From Paraburkholderia caribensis (GTDB lineage: Bacteria > Pseudomonadota > Gammaproteobacteria > Burkholderiales > Burkholderiaceae): a stretch of 64,000 bases of DNA. Below, one piece after another: positions 47,129 through 56,860 of this stretch. The translations under genes and the position numbers were made by a program. The DNA is taken from the NCBI RefSeq assembly GCF_002902945.1, contig NZ_CP026103.1, positions 1,054,001-1,118,000 of the forward strand. The letters run 5' to 3'. The notes below the pieces were generated by a model. That model ran no database searches and was not told where the DNA came from. It was given only the letters and a program-made list of their open reading frames with translations. How positions within the stretch are numbered: position 1 is the stretch's first letter; each line of letters starts with the position of its first letter.

Positions 47129-48127
47129 TCACCTGCGCGTCGCCAGTTCCGCGCCCTGGCGCAGCGCTTCGAGCATGCTGCCTTCGTCGACGACACCCTT
47201 GCCGGCGATATCGAATGCCGTACCGTGATCGACCGACGTGCGGATCACTTCCAGTCCCACCGTCACGTTCACGCCCGCTTCGAGGCCGAGCACCTTGACG
47301 GGGCCGTGGCCCTGATCGTGGTACATCGCGACCACCAGATCGAAGTCGCCGCGACCGGCGCGGAAGAACAGCGTGTCGGCGGGCAGCGGGCCCGTGACGT
47401 CCAGACCGCGTTCCTGCAGCAGCTTCACGGCGGGGATGATCTTCTCTTCTTCTTCGCCGTAGCCGAACAGGCCGTTTTCGCCCGCATGCGGATTGATCCC
47501 GCACACGCCGATGCGCGGATGCTCGATGCCCGCCTTCACGAGCGTCGCGTTGCCGCGTTCGATGGTCCGCTGCACGAGGCCCGGCTCGATCTTGCGGATC
47601 GCGTCGATGATGCCGATGTGCGTCGTCACGTGGATCACGCGCAGTTGCGGCGCCACGAGCATCATCGATACTTCGTCGACGCCCGTCAGATGCGCGAGCA
47701 TTTCCGTGTGCCCGGGATACTTGTGCCCGCCTGCGTGCAGCGCTTCCTTGTTGAGCGGCGCGGTGCAGATCGCGTCGATCTTGCCCGCCTGCGCGAGTTC
47801 GACGGCGCGCTTGATGTACTGATACGCGGCATCGCCCGCCACGGCCGACAGCTGGCCGAACGGCAGATCGTCGGGAATCAGGCCGAGGTCAATGCAGTCG
47901 ATCGTGCCCTGCTCGTAGCGTGCATCGGATGCGTCCTCGATACGGCGAATCGTCATGGTCCCGCCGACGATCTGGTTCGCGCGTTCGAGGCGCTTCGCGT
48001 CGCCGATCACGAGCGGACGGCATTGCGCGTAGACCGACGCGTGCGCGAGGCTCTTGACGACGACTTCTGCGCCGACGCCCGCTGCATCGCCCATCGTGAT
48101 GCCGATTACGGGAAGGTAGTTGCTCAT
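47129..48127 (-). CDS. pdxA2: PdxA2-like 4-phospho-acid-sugar dehydrogenase
   Basis: 332 residues from the ATG at 48127 (SNYLPVIGITMGDAAGVGAE); an upstream ATG at 48157 is also open. The PdxA fold has metal ligands in APLNKEALHAGGHKYPGHTE and MYHDQGHGPVK. Paired with a DUF1537 kinase, PdxA2 proteins oxidise and decarboxylate 4-phospho-D-threonate (or erythronate) to DHAP and CO2, rather than making pyridoxal. Operon context supports this role. Confidence 0.85.
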   Translation of the reverse strand: MSNYLPVIGITMGDAAGVGAEVVVKSLAHASVYAQCRPLVIGDAKRLERANQIVGGTMTIRRIEDASDARYEQGTIDCIDLGLIPDDLPFGQLSAVAGDAAYQYIKRAVELAQAGKIDAICTAPLNKEALHAGGHKYPGHTEMLAHLTGVDEVSMMLVAPQLRVIHVTTHIGIIDAIRKIEPGLVQRTIERGNATLVKAGIEHPRIGVCGINPHAGENGLFGYGEEEEKIIPAVKLLQERGLDVTGPLPADTLFFRAGRGDFDLVVAMYHDQGHGPVKVLGLEAGVNVTVGLEVIRTSVDHGTAFDIAGKGVVDEGSMLEALRQGAELATRR

Positions 48128-48166
48128 GATGTGATCTCGTGGGTACGTGCTGTTCATACGCGGACG

Positions 48167-49426
48167 TCAGTGTGAAACGACGTCGCGTTCGGTTTCATTG
48201 CGCAGGGTCAACCATGCGGCATACAGCGCGTGATCGGTGCCGAAAGCGCCCGCCTTCGTCACGACGCCGGGACAATGCGCGCGGGTCGCGTCGAGCGGCC
48301 TCGCCACCGCGACGCCTGCTTCGACTTCGGCCAGCAACTGCAGATTGCCGATACGCGCGGCGGCCAGCATTGCGCGCGCGGTCTCGCCGCCCGTCGCGAT
48401 CAGGCCGCCCGTTTTGGTGAAATGCGGCTCGACCAGCGCCGCGAGCGCCGCCGACAGCTGCGCGCCTTCGGCGGGATCGAACGCGTCGTCGCGGCCGATG
48501 CGCAGCAGCAGATCGACACCCGCCTGCAGCGATACGCCGATCTGTTCCCGCAGCGCGCGCCAGTCACGATGACGCTCGCCTTCGCGCAGCACGACGGGCG
48601 GCACGATCAGTTCCTCGACGCCGCCGCGCTCGCGCAGCATCGCGCATTGACGCTCGCTGACAGCCGACAGGCTGCCGACCAGAATCAGGATCGGCCCGCC
48701 GGGAAACGTGCCGCTGCCGGACTTGCGTCCTTCAGCATCGGCATGGGAATCGAGCGCCGCGATCTCGCGCGCGAGCCCGCCCGATCCAACCCAGAAGAAC
48801 GCCGCATCGCTTTGCAGCGTGGCGCGGGCCAGCGCGCGCAGCGCCGCCTCGCTTTGTGTATCGACGATCAACGCCTGTACGCCGTTCGCCGCCATTGCGC
48901 CGATGCATACCGCGAGCGTTTCGGGTTCGCCCGCGAGCGCCTCGGCGTCGAGCCGGTCCGTTGTCAGACCGGCGGCTTCGAGTTGCGCCGCGATGCCGGC
49001 GGGAACGCCCGCATGCTCGAGCTTCCATGTGGCCGTCTGTTCGAGCGGCTCGCCGTGCACGAACACACGGCCTTCGCGTACCGTGCGGCCTGTCGCCGGA
49101 AATGCCGGTGCGACGATTGCCATGCCCGCCAGCGCCTGCAAACCGGCGACTTCCGCTGCCCAGTTGCCGCGCAGCGTCGAATCGATTTTCTTGTAGAGCC
49201 GCTGATCGCGCGCGCTCATCTCGGCGTACGCCGCCGACGTGCGTGCCGCTGCATCGCGAGGCGTGAGACGGCGCGTGTCGGTATCGACGGCGATCGTGTC
49301 CGCGCCGTCGTGCGCGGGCGTGCGCGTCGCCTCCAGTGTGACGACCGTCCGATGCCCCGCGCTCGCGAAACCGATCGCGCAGTCCGCGGCGCCCGACAGG
49401 TCGTCCGCGAGAATCAGAATCTTCAT
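48167..49426 (-). CDS. dtnK: Four-carbon acid-sugar kinase (DUF1537, D-threonate kinase type)
   Basis: 419 residues. The N-terminal substrate domain begins [18 protein letters not shown] with the conserved DDxxGAxD pattern; the C-terminal ATP-binding domain has [11 protein letters not shown] and [17 protein letters not shown]1537 enzymes phosphorylate D-threonate, D-erythronate, L-threonate or related acids at the terminal hydroxyl. The pdxA2 partner points to D-threonate or D-erythronate. Overlaps the permease gene by ATGA at 49423. Confidence 0.85.
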   Translation of the reverse strand: MKILILADDLSGAADCAIGFASAGHRTVVTLEATRTPAHDGADTIAVDTDTRRLTPRDAAARTSAAYAEMSARDQRLYKKIDSTLRGNWAAEVAGLQALAGMAIVAPAFPATGRTVREGRVFVHGEPLEQTATWKLEHAGVPAGIAAQLEAAGLTTDRLDAEALAGEPETLAVCIGAMAANGVQALIVDTQSEAALRALARATLQSDAAFFWVGSGGLAREIAALDSHADAEGRKSGSGTFPGGPILILVGSLSAVSERQCAMLRERGGVEELIVPPVVLREGERHRDWRALREQIGVSLQAGVDLLLRIGRDDAFDPAEGAQLSAALAALVEPHFTKTGGLIATGGETARAMLAAARIGNLQLLAEVEAGVAVARPLDATRAHCPGVVTKAGAFGTDHALYAAWLTLRNETERDVVSH

Positions 49427-50421
49427 CGTGCCAGCCCTTCGCGATTCTTCGTGCGCGCGCCTTGCTGGCGCTGCTGATAGCGCTTCGCCACCTGCGCGGT
49501 GAGGATCGGCGACAGGATCGCCGTGACCACGACGCAGGCGGCGACCAGCAGCGTCGCGCTCTGCGCCGCTTCGTTGTACACCGGGTTCGCCGCCGCGACG
49601 AGCGCCGGGACGGCCGCCGCGTTGCCCGCCGTATTGGCTGCCGCCACGCCCGCCACACCCGTGCCGCCCGTCAGGCGGTCGGCGAAGTACAGCGGAATGC
49701 CCGTCACGATCACCACCGCAATGCCAAGGCCGATGCCGAGCAGCCCGGCTTGCCAGACCTTGTGCAGATCGAGGCCCGCGCCCAGCGCCAGCGCGAAGAA
49801 CGGAATCATCACGGGCACGGCCTTCGCGAGAAAGTCGCGCATTTCACGGTCCAGGTTGCCGAGCAGCATGCCGAGCGCGAGCGGCAGAATGCTGCCCACC
49901 AGCGTCTGCCACGGAAACGCCGACAGACCGGCGACGCCGAGCGTCACCATGGTCAGGAACGGACCCGATTCGAGCGACATCAGCGTGTACGCGCCGACGT
50001 CTTCCGAGCGCCCATACTGGCCCATCAGCGCCATGTAGAGACCGCCGTTGGTATCGTTCATCGCCGCGACCACGGCGAGCGTCGAGATACCCGCGAACAG
50101 GCCCGACGACACGGGATGCTCGCCGAGCACATGCCCGAGAATCACGCCGACGATCACCGCTGCGCCCACCTTCGTCACGAGCAGCGCGCCGCCCTTCTTC
50201 ATCAGATACGGCGTGGCCTTCACGTCGATGCTCGCGCCCATGCAGACATAGAACACGGCAAGGATGGGCAGCGCGCCCGTGAACAGCGCATTCGTGAACG
50301 AGCCGAAGAACTTCGGCATGCCCGGCAGGAACGTCGCCACCAGCGAGCCGATGAGCAGCGGCACGATCATCATGCCGCCGGGGATGCGCTCGATCGAGCG
50401 TTTGATGGGAATCTGAACCAT
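49423..50421 (-). CDS. kdgT: KdgT-family acid-sugar permease
   Basis: 332 residues with about ten membrane segments and the KdgT start [20 protein letters not shown]. The family carries 2-keto-3-deoxygluconate by proton symport. Next to a DUF1537 kinase it more likely imports the four-carbon acid sugar used by that pathway. First gene of the operon; promoter and operators lie within 150 bp upstream. Confidence 0.88.
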   Translation of the reverse strand: MVQIPIKRSIERIPGGMMIVPLLIGSLVATFLPGMPKFFGSFTNALFTGALPILAVFYVCMGASIDVKATPYLMKKGGALLVTKVGAAVIVGVILGHVLGEHPVSSGLFAGISTLAVVAAMNDTNGGLYMALMGQYGRSEDVGAYTLMSLESGPFLTMVTLGVAGLSAFPWQTLVGSILPLALGMLLGNLDREMRDFLAKAVPVMIPFFALALGAGLDLHKVWQAGLLGIGLGIAVVIVTGIPLYFADRLTGGTGVAGVAAANTAGNAAAVPALVAAANPVYNEAAQSATLLVAACVVVTAILSPILTAQVAKRYQQRQQGARTKNREGLAR

Positions 50422-50506
50422 GCGAGTCTCCTGGCCTTATTGGGCGCCGCGTCTATCCGCGATTTTGATTGAAACAGTCATCACTCGATCGAATCGATCA
50501 GTTTGG

Positions 50507-50564
50507 AGTGTAGACCGTTTGATCGAATTGCGCAATTCGATCATCAATTTGCGCAAAATGATCA
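50507..50564 (-). promoter_or_regulatory. kdgT operon promoter and tandem palindromic operators
   Basis: On the minus strand, TTGCGC (50535-50530), a 17-nt spacer and TACACT (50512-50507) form a sigma70-like promoter. The -35 is the centre of a perfect 24-bp palindrome at 50520-50543 with half-site TGATCGAATTGC. A second, imperfect copy with the same TTGCGCAA core is at 50541-50564, and a related gatcgaatcgatca stretch lies at 50487-50500. The DeoR protein of the operon is the likely ligand. The remainder of 50422-50739 holds no gene; a TATAGT -10 candidate for the gene to the right is at 50707. Confidence 0.7.
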
Positions 50565-50739
50565 TTTTTTGGGAGGGCATGCGAGCGCGGCCCCGAACGC
50601 CTTCGTTGAATGGATTAGCCGCGCCGCACATTCAGGCGACGCTCCGCAGACGCCTATATCCACGGATATCGGTCGAATGACCGATCGCGCGCAAAAACGC
50701 TCGCGGTATAGTGAGGCTCGATAAAAGACCCGTACCCTT

Positions 50740-52224
50740 ATGCAGACCTCGTCAGGCTCATCCGGCGGCCCCGTCGTTCGCGTCTTCGATGCCGTGAAGG
50801 CGCTCGCCTTCATCGGCGATCTGAGCATGGGCCAGCCGACGGATCACTCCATCCGCACCGCATGGCTCGCCATGCGGCTTGCACAAGCGGCAGGCCTCGG
50901 CGAAGCGGCCGTGGTCGCCGTGCGCGAGGCGTCGCTGTTGCGCTGGTCGGGCTGCACGGCGAACGCGTCGGGCTTCGCGGAAGCGCTCGGCGACGATGTC
51001 GCGAGCCGCGAAGCGATGCTCGCGCTCAAGCCGGACTGGGCGCGCCCAATGGCATTGCAAGGCGATGTCGGCGCGGTCATGACGCCGCTTGCGCGCATTC
51101 ATTGCGAAGTATCGGGCGAAGCGGCGCGCATGCTCGGTCTCGGGCAAGACACGCAAGCCACGCTGCGGCACGTGTTCGAATCATGGGACGGCACGGGCAC
51201 GCCTGACAGGCTCGCCGGCAGCGCCGTGCCTGTCACCGTGTTCATCGTGGCGCTGGCAGGCGAACTGGAAATCTTTTCGCGCACCTACGGGATCGACCGC
51301 GCGAGCGCGCTGATCGGCCAGCGCGCCGATGCGCGCTACCCGGACAAGCTCGCGCGGCTCGCCGTCCGGCTCGCGCCGCAGTGGCTCGACGAACTGGCCC
51401 AGGCCGACGCGGCGTCCATCGATGCCGCGCTGATGACCCAGCAGATGAACGACGTCACGCCCGTCGAACTGGTGGCGGACATCATCGATCTCAAACTGCC
51501 GTGGATGACGGGCTATTCGCGCAGCGTCGCGGCGACGGCCGCGTCGTGCGCGGCGCGCTTCGCACTCGATGCGAACGCGCAAAACCGGCTCTATTGCGCA
51601 GGCCTCGTTCATGGCATGGGCCGCGCGGCCGTGCCGAATCCCGTCTGGGACGCACCCGCCCGTCTGTCGCCGGCGGCGTGGGAGAAAGCGCGTCTCGTGC
51701 CGTACTGGACGTCGCGCGCGGGCAGGCAGACAGGCTCGCTCGCCGAGGCGGCCGAACTCGGCTCATACGCGTACGAACGGCTCGACGGCTCGGGCTATTT
51801 TCGCGGCGTGTCGGGCGCCGCGTTGCCGGTCGAAGCGCGCATTCTCGCGGCGAGCGCCGCGTGGGTCGCCTTGCGCGCAACGCGTCCGTGGCGTGCCGCG
51901 CTCACGCAGGACGAAGCCGCGAAGCTGTTGCACGAAGAAGCCGCACTAGGCCGGTTCGACGCCGATGTCGTCCATGCATTGATCGACGAGCGTGTGGCGC
52001 CGCGGCGCGTCGTGAATCCGCGCGCGCAGACGGCGCGGCTTTCCGCGCGTGAAGTCGACGTGCTGCGCGGCATATCGCGCGGCGCGAGCAACAAGGAAGT
52101 GGCCCGCGATCTGTCCTTGAGTCCGAGCACGGTGCGCACGCACGTCGAAAGCGTATTCCGCAAGCTGGACTGCTCGACGCGCGCAGCGGCCACGCTCAAG
52201 GCCCTGGCGCTCGGCGTGCTGTGA
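50740..52224 (+). CDS. LuxR-type regulator with two degenerate HD-GYP-like halves
   Basis: 494 residues. The first half has remnants of an HD-GYP tail (FESWDGTGTPDRLAGSAVPV, about 147-166). The second, near 285-375, carries GLVHGMGRAAVP, where the canonical HD pair is HG, then RLDGSGYFRGVSGAALPVEA, the GYP-like segment. A LuxR DNA-binding domain ends the protein (about 430-490: LSAREVDVLRGISRGASNKE, LSLSPSTVRTHV). The missing HD aspartate suggests c-di-GMP or another ligand is sensed rather than cleaved. Confidence 0.85.
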   Translation: MQTSSGSSGGPVVRVFDAVKALAFIGDLSMGQPTDHSIRTAWLAMRLAQAAGLGEAAVVAVREASLLRWSGCTANASGFAEALGDDVASREAMLALKPDWARPMALQGDVGAVMTPLARIHCEVSGEAARMLGLGQDTQATLRHVFESWDGTGTPDRLAGSAVPVTVFIVALAGELEIFSRTYGIDRASALIGQRADARYPDKLARLAVRLAPQWLDELAQADAASIDAALMTQQMNDVTPVELVADIIDLKLPWMTGYSRSVAATAASCAARFALDANAQNRLYCAGLVHGMGRAAVPNPVWDAPARLSPAAWEKARLVPYWTSRAGRQTGSLAEAAELGSYAYERLDGSGYFRGVSGAALPVEARILAASAAWVALRATRPWRAALTQDEAAKLLHEEAALGRFDADVVHALIDERVAPRRVVNPRAQTARLSAREVDVLRGISRGASNKEVARDLSLSPSTVRTHVESVFRKLDCSTRAAATLKALALGVL

Positions 52225-52229
52225 CGCGC

Positions 52230-52562
52230 TCAGGCCGCTGCGACGACGTCGATGCGCAGTGCTTCGCCGCCCGCTGCGATCTCCAGCAGCCGGTCCACGT
52301 TCGGATGCGCGCCCGGTCGGTTGCGCGCGTCGGCCGTATGTTCGGCGAACACGGCGAGACCATGTTCGGCGGCCTTCGCGTCGAGCGTGCCGAACGCGTT
52401 GCGCAAATAGTGGTACACGGCAACCGAGCCCTGCTTGCCCGGCTTGTTCTCGATGCTCGCGACCACGGCGCCTTTGCCGTCGACGAGATCGATCCGCTCG
52501 ATGCCGTCGATGCCCGGCAGTTGCGCGAGGTTGTCCTTGAATACGTTGCCCGCTTGAATCAC
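52230..52562 (-). CDS. Small conserved hypothetical protein (possibly DUF2322)
   Basis: 110 residues from a GTG at 52562 with GGAG seven bases upstream; the ATG further upstream (52643) adds a basic stretch without similarity. Sequence FKDNLAQLPGIDGIERIDLV followed by a mixed alpha/beta pattern, with no signal peptide or cysteines. It resembles the DUF2322 family as far as I recall, with no known function. Convergent with the LuxR-type gene; the stops are 5 bp apart. Confidence 0.65.
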   Translation of the reverse strand: MIQAGNVFKDNLAQLPGIDGIERIDLVDGKGAVVASIENKPGKQGSVAVYHYLRNAFGTLDAKAAEHGLAVFAEHTADARNRPGAHPNVDRLLEIAAGGEALRIDVVAAA

Positions 52563-52848
52563 TGAAACACTCCATCGTTCGAAAATAACTGGCGGGCCGT
52601 ATCTTAGCCGATTGAATGTGCGGCGGCTGAGTTTGCATGCCATGACCGTCTTTCACGCGCCTTTCTGCTTCGGACCCCAACGCAAACGCTTCGCGATGAA
52701 AACGCTCGTCAGCAACATTGTTCGATCAACGTTAAAATTGCTGGCTCGAACTCCGTCCGTATCTTCGAGTGCGCCAACGTTTGCCGCGCACCGGCCTCAT
52801 GCCTTCGTCGAGGGCAGCCTAACGAGTCAGTAGCAAGGAACGACTTCA

Positions 52849-53397
52849 ATGACAGGCGCAGACTTGTCCAGCATGCTGCCCGAGATGCTTCCAAGGTTAT
52901 GGGCTTTCGCATTGCGCATTTCCGGCGACCAGCACGACGCGGAAGACCTCGTTCAGCGTGCCTGCGTGCGCGGACTGGAACGCGCGCACCAGTTGCAGGC
53001 GGACACCGCGCCGCTTAGCTGGATGTTCTCGATCGTCCACTCCACGTGGATCAACGAACTGCGTGCCCGTTCGGTGCGCAGCCGCTCCAGCATGGAATGG
53101 GACGACGACTTTCTCGAAACGGTCGAGGACCCGAAGGCGCGTACCCCGGAACAGATCACGATGAACGCGCAGATTATCGAGGCCGTGCAGCGCCTGCCCG
53201 AGGCACAGCGCGCGGTGATGCTGCTGGTCGCCGTCGAAGGGCTCAGCTACAGCGAAACGGCCGAAACGCTGAACGTTCCCATCGGCACGGTAATGAGCCG
53301 GCTGTCGCGCGCGCGCCAGGCGATCGGCGCGCTGTTCGCCAGCAAGCCAGGCCCGTCGATGAAAATGGCCACCCTCGGCAAGGACTCGGCGTCATGA
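52849..53397 (+). CDS. ECF-type RNA polymerase sigma factor
   Basis: 182 residues. Region 2 at about 10-75 (DQHDAEDLVQRACVRGLERA, PLSWMFSIVHSTWINEL) and region 4 at about 110-165 (LPEAQRAVMLLVAVEGLSYS, GTVMSRLSRARQAI). No region 3, as expected. The stop overlaps the start of the first anti-sigma gene (ATGA), the usual coupling of an ECF factor with its inhibitor. Confidence 0.94.
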   Translation: MTGADLSSMLPEMLPRLWAFALRISGDQHDAEDLVQRACVRGLERAHQLQADTAPLSWMFSIVHSTWINELRARSVRSRSSMEWDDDFLETVEDPKARTPEQITMNAQIIEAVQRLPEAQRAVMLLVAVEGLSYSETAETLNVPIGTVMSRLSRARQAIGALFASKPGPSMKMATLGKDSAS

Positions 53398-54329
53398 AAG
53401 TAGACGACATCACGCTGATGGCCTACGTTGACGGCGAGCTCGACATCGAGGAACGCCGCGAGATCGAACGCGAACTCGACGACTCGCCGGAGCTGGCGGA
53501 GCGCATCGAACTGTTCCGCGCATCGAGCCTGCCGTATCACGATGCGTTCGCGCAGCAGAAGCTGCCGCCCGTGCCCGAATCGTTGACGCGCAAGATCGCC
53601 GAGCTGTCGCGCACGCACGCGAGCGCGACAGCGCCCGTGCCGCCCGGCCCCGCCGCCGATCCCGCCGCGAACGACGCCGTCGCGCCGCCGAACCTTGGCC
53701 TGCCGCCGTCCGTGCCCGTGCGTTCGCTCATGCGCTTTTCCGCGCCGTGGCTTGCGGCCGCGTTCGCGGCAGGCGTGTTCTCTTGCGTGGTCGGCTTGCG
53801 GCTGTTGCCCAGCCTTCCGGGTTTGCCGGGCGGTGCTGCAACGGTCGCGTCCGCGCCACCCGCTTCGCCGTGGGTGATGGCTGCCGCCGGTTATCAGGCG
53901 CTCTATTCGCGCGACACGGTGGCCGTCGCGACGGACGCGGCCGTGTCGGCAAAAACCGTCGCCGACATCCATCAGATCGACGGTTTGCCCGTGCGCGTGC
54001 CTGATCTCAGCGCGCAAGGCCTGACGTTCAAGCGCATCCAGAGGCTGCGCTTTCACGACAAGCCGCTGGTGCAGATCGTCTATCTGCCGCAAACGGGCGG
54101 CCCGGTCGCGTTGTGCGTCGTGAAGGACGCAAAGCCCGACCAGTCGCTCGCGCAGCAGAAAATCGACGACATGGACGTCGTCACATGGCGGCAGTCGGAG
54201 CTGAGCTACGCGCTGATCGGCACGGCGGGCCAGGTCGATCTCGACAAGCTCGGCAAGCTGATCGCGAAGCGCGATGTCGACGCGATGTTCAGCCAGGCGC
54301 CGCTACCCGAGCGGTCCGTGGCGAGTTGA
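53394..54329 (+). CDS. Anti-sigma factor-like membrane protein 1
   Basis: 311 residues. A cytoplasmic N-terminal helical domain (KVDDITLMAYVDGELDIEER, about 1-65) has the anti-sigma shape but no HxxxCxxC zinc motif. Then a Pro/Ala linker, one membrane segment near 116-138 (WLAAAFAAGVFSCVVGLRLL) and a periplasmic domain of about 170 residues. Start at 53394 by overlap with the sigma stop. It is expected to hold the ECF factor at the membrane until a periplasmic signal. Confidence 0.88.
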   Translation: MKVDDITLMAYVDGELDIEERREIERELDDSPELAERIELFRASSLPYHDAFAQQKLPPVPESLTRKIAELSRTHASATAPVPPGPAADPAANDAVAPPNLGLPPSVPVRSLMRFSAPWLAAAFAAGVFSCVVGLRLLPSLPGLPGGAATVASAPPASPWVMAAAGYQALYSRDTVAVATDAAVSAKTVADIHQIDGLPVRVPDLSAQGLTFKRIQRLRFHDKPLVQIVYLPQTGGPVALCVVKDAKPDQSLAQQKIDDMDVVTWRQSELSYALIGTAGQVDLDKLGKLIAKRDVDAMFSQAPLPERSVAS

Positions 54330-54474
54330 CCGCGCATGCAAGGTTCTTCGCGCGGAAGCACGTTGGATCGGAGCATTGCCCCCATGCGTGGACAGGACGT
54401 TATACTTGTTGTTCAGATAGCTGTGACATGATTGATTTAGCGTGTTGCGGTACTCCCTACCAAGGCCCGAGCGT

Positions 54475-55446
54475 ATGAAAGTCGACGATACCGTGCTGAT
54501 GGCGTATGTCGACGACGAACTATCGCCACAAGAACGTCAGCAGATCGAGGACGAACTTCGCGCACACGCGGAGTTCGCGGATAAGGTCGCCCTTCTCCAG
54601 GCGTCGCGCCTGCCCTATCGCGAAGCATTCGCCACGCAGAAACTGCCGCCCGTACCGGAGAGTCTTGCCAGACGCGTCGACGATCTGATCCGCGCGCATA
54701 CGCAAGCCGCGAAGCTGAGCGCCGCCGCGCAAGCCCAGCAGGCCGAACAGGCCGTGGCGGCCGCCGCTTCGCAAGGCAACGCGCCGGGCGCGAACGACTC
54801 CGCGATCGAACACGACGCGCACATGCCGCCTTCCGCGCCCGTGCGCTCGCGCCTGCGCATCGCGCCGGCGTGGCTTGCCGTCGCATTCGTCGGCGGCGCG
54901 TTCTGCTCCGCAATCGTGCTGCGGCTCGCGCCCGGCGTCGGCCTCGACGCGCCCGGCAAGCCGTCTGGCAACACCGCGACAGTCGCGTCCGCAACGATGG
55001 GCTCGCTGCCGTGGGTACAGGTGGCCGCGAGCTATCAGCAACTCTATTCACGCGATACCGTCGCGCATCTGTGGCCTGATTCGTCGGACGCGCAAAGCAC
55101 CGTCAACGAGATTCGCAGCGAGGACGGCATTGCGCTGAGGGTGCCCGACCTCAGCAAGGCGGGCTTGCGCTTCATCCGCGTGCAGCGCCTGAAATTCCAC
55201 GGACGCCCTCTCGTGCAGATCATCTATCTGCCGCAAAAAGGCGATCCCGTCGCGCTGTGCGTGATCAAGGAAAACAAGGCGAATCAGTCCGTCGCGTCGC
55301 AACGCATCGACACGATGAACGTCGTCACGTGGCGCGAGTCCAATCTCGGCTATGCGCTGATCGGCGCAACCAGCAATGGCGATCTCGCGCCGCTTGGCAA
55401 AGAGATCGCCGAACGCCGTTTCGATCCGCTGTTCGGTTCGGTTTGA
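54475..55446 (+). CDS. Anti-sigma factor-like membrane protein 2 (paralogue)
   Basis: 323 residues, the same layout as the preceding protein: N-terminal KVDDTVLMAYVDDELSPQER, linker, membrane segment (WLAVAFVGGAFCSAIVLRLA) and a periplasmic domain sharing GYQxLYSRDTVA-like and RIQRL(R/K)FH-like blocks. Clearly a tandem duplicate. It has no sigma gene of its own; a 16-codon frame (54428-54478) ends in the same ATGA overlap. TATACT at 54401 is a possible -10 with a poor -35. Confidence 0.87.
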   Translation: MKVDDTVLMAYVDDELSPQERQQIEDELRAHAEFADKVALLQASRLPYREAFATQKLPPVPESLARRVDDLIRAHTQAAKLSAAAQAQQAEQAVAAAASQGNAPGANDSAIEHDAHMPPSAPVRSRLRIAPAWLAVAFVGGAFCSAIVLRLAPGVGLDAPGKPSGNTATVASATMGSLPWVQVAASYQQLYSRDTVAHLWPDSSDAQSTVNEIRSEDGIALRVPDLSKAGLRFIRVQRLKFHGRPLVQIIYLPQKGDPVALCVIKENKANQSVASQRIDTMNVVTWRESNLGYALIGATSNGDLAPLGKEIAERRFDPLFGSV

Positions 55447-55488
55447 TCCCGCGCGCGCACTGACGCGTGTTGTATCCGTTGTCGATTC

Positions 55489-56541
55489 ATGCCCAGACTT
55501 CCCTTTAGCATTGTCGCGGGCGGCGCGCTCGCCGTCGTCACGCTTGGCTCGATTGCAGGCGCGTACGCGTACTCGCATGGCCTCGGCGGCCTGCTCGGCA
55601 CGCAGCCCACGGCGAACCAGATCGTCGATCGCTTCGAAGCCGTATCGGGCAAGCACCCCGGCTTTCGGCGCAATCACGCTAAAGGCGTGTGCGTGACCGG
55701 CTATTTCGACAGCAACGGCAACGCCGCGCCGCTCTCGCGCGCAAGCGTGTTCGCAGCGGGCAGGTCGCAGGTGGTGGGACGCCTGTCGATCGGCGGCGGC
55801 AATCCCGCGCAGGCCGATGGCGCCTCGAACGTGCGCAGCCTTGCGCTGCGCATCGTCACGCCGGGCGGCGGCGAATGGCGCACCGCGATGAACTCCGCGC
55901 CTATCTTTCCGGTACGCACGCCCGAGGCCTTGTTCGACATGCTCGCAGCCTCCCGGCAAGCGCACGACGCCACCACGTACGGCGACAACCCCGGCATGGA
56001 TGCGTTCATGAAGACGCATCCCGAAGCCGCGCGCTTCGACCAATGGCTGCGCGATCATCCGCCTTCGTCGGGCTTCGACAATGCCGCGTACTACAGCGTC
56101 TCGGCGTTCCGGCTGATCGATCGCGACGGTCATGCGCAGGACGTGCGCTGGCGCGTCGAACCCGACGACGCCTATACGCCGCTCGCCGCCGCGCAAACGC
56201 ACGACACGGATTTTCTGGAGCGCGGTCTCGCCGGGCGTCTGCGGCAGGGCGCCGTGCGCTGGCACATGATCATCACGCTCGCGCAACCGGGCGACGTCAC
56301 CAACGATTCGACACGCCAATGGCCCGCGAACCGCACGCAGATCGACGTGGGCACGCTCGTCGTGCAGCGTGAAGAGCCGCAGATCGACGGCCCATGCCGC
56401 GATATCAGCTTCGATCCGCTGAAGCTGCCCGATGGCATTGCGCCGTCTGACGATCCCCTGCTCAAGGCACGTTCCGCCGCGTATGCGCAGTCGCATGAAC
56501 GCCGCTTGCATGAAGAGCAACGCTACGCAGCAGGCAAGTAA
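55489..56541 (+). CDS. Catalase-family peroxidase (SrpA-like)
   Basis: 350 residues, the short catalase-like group rather than full catalase (about 480). An N-terminal hydrophobic segment (about 6-30) works as signal or anchor. Distal His in FRRNHAKGVC, FPVRTPEALFDML, and the proximal heme Tyr in LKARSAAYAQS. Probably periplasmic. Co-encoded with the ECF factor and its two anti-sigma proteins, so the system likely answers peroxide or related oxidative stress. Confidence 0.9.
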   Translation: MPRLPFSIVAGGALAVVTLGSIAGAYAYSHGLGGLLGTQPTANQIVDRFEAVSGKHPGFRRNHAKGVCVTGYFDSNGNAAPLSRASVFAAGRSQVVGRLSIGGGNPAQADGASNVRSLALRIVTPGGGEWRTAMNSAPIFPVRTPEALFDMLAASRQAHDATTYGDNPGMDAFMKTHPEAARFDQWLRDHPPSSGFDNAAYYSVSAFRLIDRDGHAQDVRWRVEPDDAYTPLAAAQTHDTDFLERGLAGRLRQGAVRWHMIITLAQPGDVTNDSTRQWPANRTQIDVGTLVVQREEPQIDGPCRDISFDPLKLPDGIAPSDDPLLKARSAAYAQSHERRLHEEQRYAAGK

Positions 56542-56860
56542 GCGCGGCTCACCCAGATAGTGGGCGCGTGCGCGATGGCGCTTCGCTCGATCGAACGGTT
56601 CTTCGCTGCGCTAAAGCACAAAAGATTTTTTGCGCCGCGTCTTTCGATGCCGCGGGGCTCGCGCTGCAAACCTTTGTCCCACAAGCATTTTTCGCGTGTT
56701 CATTCGCATTCGCCACCGATTGAGAAACGGATGGAATAGCCCCTTGCTATCAGGTGTTCTGTATGACGAGAGCGCTGCAAAAACATAGACGGCGCCTCGG
56801 ACCAGAACGACGGGGGATATCGGCGCGCCTGGGTCGCGCCGCGATGGTAATGGAGTACAC
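56542..56860. other. Intergenic region before the OmpR-type regulator gene
   Basis: No gene seen. TTCGC-N15-TTCGC occurs at 56582-56606 on the plus strand, the PIP/hrpII pattern. I find no YANNNT element 30-32 nt further on, so it may be chance. An AT-rich patch (aaaagattttttg) near 56620 is present. Confidence 0.4.

Noticed and set aside
56582..56606. TTCGC-N15-TTCGC upstream of the OmpR-type regulator gene
   Set aside because: Matches the PIP pattern but has no -10 at 30-32 nt and lies about 255 bp from the start codon; such pairs occur by chance in this genome.
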